Assembly: GCA_947632165.1 (NCBI GenBank)
Contig: CANROI010000103.1
Span: forward strand, 1 to 5,434
Length of the DNA: 5,434 nucleotides
Direction: 5' to 3'
DNA from: an uncultured Clostridia bacterium
GTDB taxonomy: Bacteria; Bacillota; Clostridia; Christensenellales; Borkfalkiaceae
The notes under the pieces were generated by a model that was not told the origin of the DNA, searched no databases, and was given only the letters and a program-made list of their open reading frames with translations. Below, one piece after another: positions 1 through 4,563 of the stretch. The position numbers and the translations under genes were made by a program. The stretch's first letter is position 1. Every line of letters starts with the position of its first letter.

Positions 1-642
1 TCGACCGTTCTGTTTGCGCTTTTCGGCGGGGTGCTCTACACGCTGGTCGATTTCGGCGGCTTTTATCTGTTGAGCCACACCCGAACGGTCTACATCGACG
101 GCGTTTTGCAGGGCGCAAGCGGAACATTCTGGGTGCTCCTGTGGATGTCCATGAGCTACGGGTTTACGAATTTCGCCTTTATCTGGGTGCTCATCAGCAA
201 GGACGCCTATGCAAAATATTGGATCTTTCTGATCGTGATGTGGTGGATGATCTGCCCCTCGATCAGCGAACTCGGCGGTGAGGCGACGATCACGACCTCC
301 CGCACGACGGGCGCCTACCACGGTTGGATGGGGGTTGTGCTCGTCGTCAGCTATCTCATCCTGGCCGTCCTTCTCATGAGAAAATCGCCGAAGGACGCGT
401 TCGTCAACATTCTTTGGCTCTGTCTGATCGGCTTCTGCGTACAGTTCGGTTGGGAATTTTCGTTGCTTGTCAACGGGATCCGCCCGATGAACGGCGCGAG
501 CATCCGCACGCTGCTCGTCAATTCCTGCCTCGAGACCAACCTCGGCATGCCGCTCATCTATGCGATCTATTATTTTTGGCACAAGCGGTTCAACGAAGAT
601 CTCTCCCGTGCGGAGATCCCCCGCGAGACCGCCGCGGAATAA
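1..642 (+). CDS. Uncharacterised multi-pass membrane protein, 3' part (5' end outside the window)
   Basis: The reading frame is open from base 1, so the start lies upstream. A GTG at 31 is in frame but falls inside a hydrophobic stretch and has no convincing ribosome binding site, so I treat the gene as 5'-truncated by the window. The visible 213 residues are strongly hydrophobic, with about six likely membrane segments near residues 1-24, 42-67, 73-90, 109-126, 136-157 and 180-193, counted from the edge. Loops contain polar stretches such as SELGGEATITTSRTTGAYHG. The last segment is followed by a short charged cytoplasmic-looking tail (WHKRFNEDLSRAEIPRETAAE in part). Many Trp, Phe and Tyr residues lie in the segments. 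I see no catalytic motif, transporter signature or signal peptide, and I do not recognise the family, so no function is given. A strong terminator follows 19 bases after the stop, which isolates it from htpG. Confidence is high that it is a gene and nil on function. Confidence 0.85.
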   Translation, partial: STVLFALFGGVLYTLVDFGGFYLLSHTRTVYIDGVLQGASGTFWVLLWMSMSYGFTNFAFIWVLISKDAYAKYWIFLIVMWWMICPSISELGGEATITTSRTTGAYHGWMGVVLVVSYLILAVLLMRKSPKDAFVNILWLCLIGFCVQFGWEFSLLVNGIRPMNGASIRTLLVNSCLETNLGMPLIYAIYYFWHKRFNEDLSRAEIPRETAAE

Positions 643-661
643 ACATTTTCCGAAAAATTTT

Positions 662-689
662 TCGCCGCATGTTTTGCGGCGATTTTTTT
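662..689 (+). terminator. Intrinsic terminator after the membrane protein gene
   Basis: An 8-bp perfect stem (662-669 TCGCCGCA with 675-682 TGCGGCGA) closes a 5-nt loop and is followed directly by seven T residues (683-689). A run of A residues at 653-657 upstream could pair with the T tract and give some termination on the other strand. It ends the upstream gene just before the htpG promoter. Confidence 0.9.
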
Positions 690-701
690 CGTTTATATAA
701 T
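674..701 (+). promoter_or_regulatory. Probable sigma-A promoter of htpG
   Basis: A perfect -10 box TATAAT lies at 696-701. The best -35 candidate is TTGCGG at 674-679 (3 of 6 consensus bases, 16-bp spacer), which lies within the 3' arm of the upstream terminator stem. Transcription would start near 708, leaving a leader of about 23 nt that carries the ribosome binding site. I looked for a CIRCE-type operator (TTAGCACTC-N9-GAGTGCTAA) and saw none here, so HrcA control is not supported by the sequence. Confidence 0.6.
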
Positions 702-730
702 TAAGGAATTCAAAAAGAAGGTTTTTTAAT

Positions 731-2548
731 ATGGCTAAAACGGGCAACATCAAAATTTCCAGCGAAAACATGATGCCGATCATCAAGAAATGGCTCTACT
801 CGGACAAGGATATCTTCCTCCGCGAGATCGTTTCGAACGCGTCCGACGCGATCACGAAGCTGAAGAAGCTCATCGATTTGGGCGAGGCGGAGGAGGGCGA
901 ACCCTTCCGGATCACCGTGACGACGGATGAAAAGGCGGGCACTCTGACCGTGGAGGACAATGGGATCGGCATGACGGAAGAAGAGGTCGAGACCTATATC
1001 ACCCAGATCGCCTTTTCGGGCGCCGCGGATTTCGTAGAAAAATATGAAAAAGCGGGCGGGGAGGGGATTATCGGACACTTCGGGCTCGGCTTCTATTCCG
1101 CGTATATGGTCTCCGAAAACATCGAGATCTTCACAAAATCCTATCGGAAAGACGCGCCGGCCGTCCATTGGCAGTCGGACGGCGAGAGCACCTATACGGT
1201 CGAGGACTGCGAGAAGGCAGGTCGCGGCACAAAGGTCGTGATGCACCTTGCAAAAGAGGAGAAGGCATATCTCAAGGAATTCGAGGTGCGCAGTCTTCTG
1301 CGGAAATATTGTTCTTTCATGCCCTATGAGATCTATCTCAATCCCAAGGGGACGGAGGAGGACAAACCGGTCAATACGACCGAGCCGCTCTATCTCAAGC
1401 AGCCTAAGAACTGCACGGAGGAGGAATATAAGACCTTCTACCGCGAGACATTTTCCGATTACAACGAGCCCTTGTTCTGGATCCATCTCAACATGGACTA
1501 TCCTTTCCGCCTGAAGGGGATCCTCTATTTCCCGAAGGTGAAAAAGCAGGTCGAACTCGAGCGCGGGCAGGTCAAACTCTACTGCAACCAGGTGTACATT
1601 GCGGACAATATCAAGGAAGTCATCCCCGAATTTCTGATGCTTCTGAACGGCGTGATCGATTGCCCCGATATTCCGCTCAACGTCTCCCGTTCCTTCCTTC
1701 AGAACGATAAGCAGGTGCAGAAGATCGCCTCGCATATCACCAAGAAGGTCGCAGACAAATTGCTCGAGCTCTTCAGAAAGGACCGCGAGAAATACGAAAA
1801 TTGCTGGAAGGATCTTGCTACATTCGTCAAATTCGGCTGCATCAAGGACGAGAAGTTCTACGAAGCGGTCAAAGAGATCATCATCTACAAAAATTTGGCG
1901 GGAGAATACCGTCCCATCGAGAGCTTCTACGGCGCGGAAGTGAGCGAGGAAGAGAGCAAAGAGGGAAAGGAGCCGCAGGCGGTGTACTATGTCTCCGACG
2001 AAAACCGTCAGGCGACCTATGTGAAGATGTTCAAAGACGCCGGCCTCGATGCGATCCTCTGCGACACTTTCATCGATCCTCATTTCATCAGTTATCTCGA
2101 ATACAGGAATCCGACGCGCGTCCGCTTCCTGCGCATCGACGCGGATGTCTCGCAGTCGCTCAAAGACGAGGCGGGCGAGGACGGAGACAAGGAGATCGAA
2201 GAGATCTTTTCCGCGGCGCTTGAGGGGAAGGGCGTCAAAGTAAAGACGGAAAAGCTGAAGGATGCGGCGGTTCCCGCCGTTGTCAATGTGGCGGAATTTA
2301 CGCGCAGGATGTCCGAGATGAATTCCTTCTACCGCATGGGCGAAGAGGATACGGAAGTGACCCTTGTTGTGAACACGGCATCGCCCGCGGTTTCCGCTCT
2401 CAAAGAGGCGGATGAAGAGAAACGGAAGCTCACCGCATTGCAGATCTACTATCTTGCGCTGCTCGCTTACCGGCAACTGAAGCCGGAGGAAATCGGAGAG
2501 TTCACGCGCAACCAAGGCGAACTGCTCGAAAATTTTTTGAAAAAATAA
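731..2548 (+). CDS. htpG: HtpG, bacterial Hsp90-family molecular chaperone
   Basis: This is a cytosolic ATP-dependent chaperone that works as a homodimer on partly folded clients. At 605 aa it is close to the usual bacterial length (E. coli HtpG is 624). The N-terminal GHKL ATPase domain covers roughly residues 1-210 and shows FLREIVSNASDA (28-40, with the catalytic Glu32 and Mg-binding Asn36), DNGIGM (76-81, nucleotide-binding Asp76), the lid glycine motif GHFGLGFYSAYMV (115-127) and GTKVVMHL (166-173). The middle domain (about 215-480) contains PLNVSRSFLQ (315-324), whose Arg320 matches the conserved Arg that contacts ATP gamma-phosphate. The C-terminal dimerisation domain runs to residue 605. 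Acidic and charged stretches at 403-415 and 478-492 are probable surface loops. The ATG at 731 is preceded by AAGAAGG (715-721) with 9-nt spacing, and the protein starts where family members do. No frameshift is visible. It has its own promoter, and no strong terminator follows it. Confidence 0.97.
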   Translation: MAKTGNIKISSENMMPIIKKWLYSDKDIFLREIVSNASDAITKLKKLIDLGEAEEGEPFRITVTTDEKAGTLTVEDNGIGMTEEEVETYITQIAFSGAADFVEKYEKAGGEGIIGHFGLGFYSAYMVSENIEIFTKSYRKDAPAVHWQSDGESTYTVEDCEKAGRGTKVVMHLAKEEKAYLKEFEVRSLLRKYCSFMPYEIYLNPKGTEEDKPVNTTEPLYLKQPKNCTEEEYKTFYRETFSDYNEPLFWIHLNMDYPFRLKGILYFPKVKKQVELERGQVKLYCNQVYIADNIKEVIPEFLMLLNGVIDCPDIPLNVSRSFLQNDKQVQKIASHITKKVADKLLELFRKDREKYENCWKDLATFVKFGCIKDEKFYEAVKEIIIYKNLAGEYRPIESFYGAEVSEEESKEGKEPQAVYYVSDENRQATYVKMFKDAGLDAILCDTFIDPHFISYLEYRNPTRVRFLRIDADVSQSLKDEAGEDGDKEIEEIFSAALEGKGVKVKTEKLKDAAVPAVVNVAEFTRRMSEMNSFYRMGEEDTEVTLVVNTASPAVSALKEADEEKRKLTALQIYYLALLAYRQLKPEEIGEFTRNQGELLENFLKK

Positions 2549-2571
2549 CAAAAAATTCCCATTTTGTTATT
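2544..2571. repeat. AT-rich perfect inverted repeat spanning the htpG stop codon and csp -35 box
   Basis: The arms AATAACAAAA (2544-2553) and TTTTGTTATT (2562-2571) are perfectly complementary over 10 bp and flank an 8-nt spacer (2554-2561). The left arm includes the htpG TAA stop (2546-2548), and the right arm shares its last two bases with the -35 box TTGACA of the next promoter. Each arm has a single G or C and no T-run follows, so it would be a weak terminator at most. Its position suits an operator, but no regulator can be named. Confidence 0.6.
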
Positions 2572-2598
2572 GACAATTATACCCATCGTTGATATAAT
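2570..2598 (+). promoter_or_regulatory. Perfect-consensus sigma-A promoter of the cold-shock gene
   Basis: The -35 box TTGACA (2570-2575) and -10 box TATAAT (2593-2598) both match the consensus at all six positions and are separated by exactly 17 bp. The flanks are AT-rich. Transcription should start near 2605, giving a leader of about 92 nt before the GTG start. A promoter this strong implies that control acts mainly after initiation or through a repressor. Confidence 0.93.
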
Positions 2599-2604
2599 GA
2601 ATAA

Positions 2605-2696
2605 GGCACTGGAAATTGATAACTTTCGTTCGGGAAAACCTCTGTGTTTTTTTCGTGCGGTTGCTTTTCATAACGGCGCCACAGGAGGTATATATT
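2605..2696 (+). promoter_or_regulatory. Structured 5' leader of the cold-shock mRNA, able to pair its ribosome binding site
   Basis: The leader can form an outer helix between 2638-2646 (ACCTCTGTG) and 2680-2689 (CACAGGAGGT), nine base pairs with one bulged G, which buries the whole Shine-Dalgarno AGGAGG. Directly stacked inside it is a second helix, 2655-2663 with 2671-2679, with one G-G mismatch, two G-U pairs and a 7-nt loop. Seven T residues at 2647-2653 plus C2654 remain unpaired in the junction. Long structured leaders that change with temperature are known for cspA-type genes. That this one acts as a switch is inference from base pairing alone. Confidence 0.5.
2683..2688 (+). promoter_or_regulatory. 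Ribosome binding site that fixes the csp GTG start
   Basis: AGGAGG is a full match to the Shine-Dalgarno core and stands 8 nt before GTG at 2697. This settles the start in favour of the GTG over an in-frame TTG at 2616, which would add 27 residues of leader sequence unlike any CspA-family N-terminus. Confidence 0.93.
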
Positions 2697-2909
2697 GTGA
2701 ACGGAACTGTTAAATGGTTCAATGACGGAAAGGGTTACGGATTCATTTCCAATGATGAAGGCGGAGACGACATTTTTGTTCACTTCTCCGCAATTCAGAC
2801 GGAGGGCTTCCGTACGTTGAAGGAAGGGCAGAAGGTCACATTCGAGACCGAGCCCGACCCCAAGGACAGCGGAAAGCTGAGGGCCGTCAACGTAGTGCCC
2901 CTTTCGTGA
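2697..2909 (+). CDS. CspA-family cold-shock protein (single cold-shock domain)
   Basis: This is a 70-residue single-stranded RNA/DNA-binding protein of the OB-fold cold-shock family, acting in the cytoplasm as an RNA chaperone that melts mRNA secondary structure. The length is typical (CspA and CspB are 66-70 aa). The start reads (M)NGTVKWFNDGKGYGF, with the nucleic-acid-binding motifs RNP1 at residues 12-17 (KGYGFI) and RNP2 at 25-30 (DIFVHF), followed by the FSAIQ-EGF-TL-EGQKV-F pattern. The surface aromatics Trp7, Phe16, Phe27, His29 and Phe30 are all present. It starts with GTG, chosen from the AGGAGG 8 nt upstream and the family N-terminus. The gene is monocistronic, between a perfect promoter and an intrinsic terminator. 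Csp paralogues are hard to tell apart, so no letter suffix is given, and constitutive rather than cold-induced expression is possible. Confidence 0.97.
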   Translation: MNGTVKWFNDGKGYGFISNDEGGDDIFVHFSAIQTEGFRTLKEGQKVTFETEPDPKDSGKLRAVNVVPLS

Positions 2910-2923
2910 ATCGGAAGTTGGAG

Positions 2924-2959
2924 AAAAAGACGCGTGCTGAAGAGTTGCGCGTTTTTTTT
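2924..2959 (+). terminator. Intrinsic terminator after the cold-shock gene
   Basis: ACGCG (2930-2934) pairs with CGCGT (2948-2952), and the upstream A run (2924-2928) can pair with the T tract to lengthen the stem. Eight T residues (2952-2959) follow. The A run gives a T tract on the other strand too, so it may work in both directions. It begins about 15 bases after the csp stop. Confidence 0.8.
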
Positions 2960-3040
2960 GTGCGCTTTTGATCCCCGCAGCGACCTTGAAGGAAACAATA
3001 CCGATTCACCGCGGGCGCGGGCAGCGGCATAGTATGTTGC

Positions 3041-4357
3041 ATGCTGAATTTTCCGCCGCAAAAAAGCTATTATTTTATCGGGATCGGGGGCGTGAGCATG
3101 AGCGCCCTTGCACAGCTATTGCACGATAGCGGGGCGAGCGTCCGCGGAAGCGATCTGCAGGAAGGGGCGTTCACGCGCAAATTGAGGGGAGCCGGGATCC
3201 CCGTCCACATAGGGAGCGACGAGGAGATCACGGAGGATACCGTCGTCTATACGGGCGCGGTCCCCGAGTCCGATCCGCAACTTTCGGCCGCGCGGGCAGC
3301 GGGCAAGCGGCTCGTTCCACGGGCACAGCTTTTGGGAGAAGTCGCAGACGCCTTCCCGCATGTCATCTCTGTAGCGGGCTGCCATGGGAAGACTTCCACG
3401 ACCTCCATGCTGGCGCACATCTTTCAGACGGGCGGCCGCCCGTATACCTGCCACATCGGCGGCGAAGATCTCGTGCTCGGAAACTACCACAGCACGGGCG
3501 GGGAGTACTTTCTCACCGAGGCTTGCGAATTCCAGCGCAGCTTTCTCAGGCTGAAGAGCGAAATCGCCGTCATTCTCAACACCGACCTCGACCATACCGA
3601 TTGTTACCATAGTGAAGCGGAACTCTTCGAAGCCTATCGTGACTTCGCCCGCAATGCAAGCAGGCTCGTCGTGAATGCCGACGACGTGCGTGCGCGGACG
3701 CTGCCGCATGCCCTGAGCTTCGGGCTGTACGGCGGGGACATCCGTGCGGAGGGGCTCCGCTCCGTGGGCGAAAAATATGTGTTCACCGTCTCCGAGAAGG
3801 GGATCCCGCTCGTGCGGGTCAGGCTGAACGCCGTGGGACAGGTGATGGTATACGACGCCCTGGCGGCTTTTGCGGCGGCGCGGCTCTCCGGCTTTTCGGC
3901 GGAGGAGATCAAAGCGGGGCTCGGGCAATTCCGCGGCGTAGGACGGCGGTTCGAAGCGGTCGGCAGGATCTGCGGCGCGCCCGTCGTCTGCGACTATGCG
4001 CATCATCCGCGGGAGATCGCCGCCGTGCTCGCCACCGCGCGGCGCATCTGCCTCGGCACCGTCAGGGTCGTCTTTCAGCCGCACACCTACACGCGCACGC
4101 GTGATTTTATGGACGAATTCGTCTCGGTGCTGAGGGGGACCGAGAGCCCGATCATCTACAGGACCTACGCCGCAAGAGAACCCTTTGACGCGGACGGAAG
4201 CGCCTATACGCTTGTTTCGAAACTGCCCGAGGGGATCTATGTCCAGACGCCCGAACAACTGCGGAGACGGCTCTCGCAGCTCATCGAAGCGGAGGACCTC
4301 GTTCTCGTGCTCGGTGCGGGCGATATCTTCTCCGTCGCAAAAGAGATCCTCGATTGA
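3041..4357 (+). CDS. murC: MurC, UDP-N-acetylmuramate--L-alanine ligase
   Basis: This cytoplasmic enzyme joins L-alanine to UDP-N-acetylmuramate with ATP, the first peptide step of peptidoglycan precursor synthesis. At 438 aa it is close to the B. subtilis enzyme in length. The N-terminal Rossmann-like UDP-binding domain has YFIGIGGVSMSALA (11-24) and GSDL (36-39). The central ATPase domain has the P-loop AGCHGKTSTTSML (112-124), then EACEFQRSFL (160-169) and NTDLDHTD (180-187). The C-terminal domain has GVGRRFE (299-305), DYAHHPREI (318-326), FQPHTYTRT (345-353) and a closing LGAGDI (424-429). All expected Mur-ligase motifs are intact. The usual P-loop Thr/Ala before His is Cys114 here. ATG at 3041 is the only sensible start: an in-frame TGA lies at 2987, no ATG, GTG or TTG falls between, and the next Met is inside the Rossmann motif. 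No Shine-Dalgarno sequence or clear promoter is visible upstream. It is not in a dcw-type cluster here. Confidence 0.97.
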   Translation: MLNFPPQKSYYFIGIGGVSMSALAQLLHDSGASVRGSDLQEGAFTRKLRGAGIPVHIGSDEEITEDTVVYTGAVPESDPQLSAARAAGKRLVPRAQLLGEVADAFPHVISVAGCHGKTSTTSMLAHIFQTGGRPYTCHIGGEDLVLGNYHSTGGEYFLTEACEFQRSFLRLKSEIAVILNTDLDHTDCYHSEAELFEAYRDFARNASRLVVNADDVRARTLPHALSFGLYGGDIRAEGLRSVGEKYVFTVSEKGIPLVRVRLNAVGQVMVYDALAAFAAARLSGFSAEEIKAGLGQFRGVGRRFEAVGRICGAPVVCDYAHHPREIAAVLATARRICLGTVRVVFQPHTYTRTRDFMDEFVSVLRGTESPIIYRTYAAREPFDADGSAYTLVSKLPEGIYVQTPEQLRRRLSQLIEAEDLVLVLGAGDIFSVAKEILD

Positions 4358-4370
4358 ACGCGCACTTTCT

Positions 4371-4401
4371 CCCGGCCGCGGCTGCGGCGGGGGAATTTTT
4401 T
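4371..4401 (+). terminator. GC-rich intrinsic terminator after murC
   Basis: The inner stem GCCGC (4375-4379) pairs with GCGGC (4384-4388) around a GGCT loop. After one G-G mismatch (4374/4389), CCC (4371-4373) pairs with GGG (4390-4392). Six T residues follow at 4396-4401, after a two-base AA. It starts 14 bases after the murC stop. Confidence 0.82.
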
Positions 4402-4411
4402 ATATATGCGC

Positions 4412-4492
4412 AAAAACGGTCGGCAAAAAGCCGCAAAAATTTTTCAAAAATTCGGAAAAATTTGAAAATGGGTATTGAAAGTCTCGGAAAAA
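4412..4492. other. Helically phased A-tracts upstream of and within the glgB promoter
   Basis: Runs of A occur at 4412-4416, 4425-4429, 4435-4439, 4446-4450, 4456-4460, 4465-4468, 4478-4480 and 4488-4492. Successive starts are 13, 10, 11, 10, 9, 13 and 10 bases apart, close to one helical turn. Phased A-tracts are known to give stable DNA curvature, and A/T-rich DNA just before a -35 box can act as an UP element for RNA polymerase alpha. The tracts are seen directly, and the effect on transcription is inferred. Confidence 0.65.
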
Positions 4493-4503
4493 TATAGTAT
4501 AAT
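4475..4503 (+). promoter_or_regulatory. Near-consensus sigma-A promoter of glgB
   Basis: The -35 box TTGAAA (4475-4480, 5 of 6) and the -10 box TATAAT (4498-4503, 6 of 6) are spaced by 17 bp. Transcription should start near 4510, giving a leader of about 54 nt before the glgB ATG. The DNA directly upstream of the -35 box is A/T-rich and phased. Confidence 0.88.
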
Positions 4504-4563
4504 AGTATACGATATGAAAAGGCCTGTGCGTTGCATGCGGCAGCGGCAAGGGGGGAGAAGCAT

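Noticed and set aside
643..730. A CIRCE (HrcA) or CtsR-type operator before htpG
   Set aside because: Neither the CIRCE inverted repeat nor a clear heptad direct repeat is present. The only strong symmetry is the terminator stem.
710..2551. A 613-codon open frame on the minus strand, antisense to all of htpG
   Set aside because: It mirrors htpG almost end to end, its protein shows no family motif, and it has no ribosome binding site or promoter. It is explained by the codon usage of the GC-rich plus-strand gene.
2624..2653. A TTTC/GAAA hairpin before the U7 tract in the csp leader as a transcription attenuator
   Set aside because: The stem (2624-2627 with 2634-2637) has four pairs, three of them A-T, and ends 10 bases before the T run, so it does not resemble an intrinsic terminator.
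2616..2696. A 27-residue N-terminal extension of the cold-shock protein from TTG 2616
   Set aside because: The family starts at (M)NGTVKWF, AGGAGG sits correctly before GTG 2697, and the extension is a translation of the leader RNA.
2960..3040. A sigma-A promoter for murC (TTGATC at 2968 with AACAAT at 2994, or TAGTAT at 3030)
   Set aside because: The first pair has a 20-bp spacer and a weak -10. The second -10 has no -35 at a usable distance and would leave almost no leader. None is good enough to list.
3116..4258. A 380-codon open frame on the minus strand inside murC
   Set aside because: It is fully antisense to an intact, motif-complete murC, and its product is a low-complexity Arg/Asp/Gly/Pro-rich sequence typical of shadow frames.
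4420..4433. A CGGC-A5-GCCG hairpin before glgB as a second terminator or riboswitch part
   Set aside because: The stem is only 4 bp, no T run follows on the plus strand, and it lies upstream of the promoter. Its A5 loop is better counted as one of the phased A-tracts.
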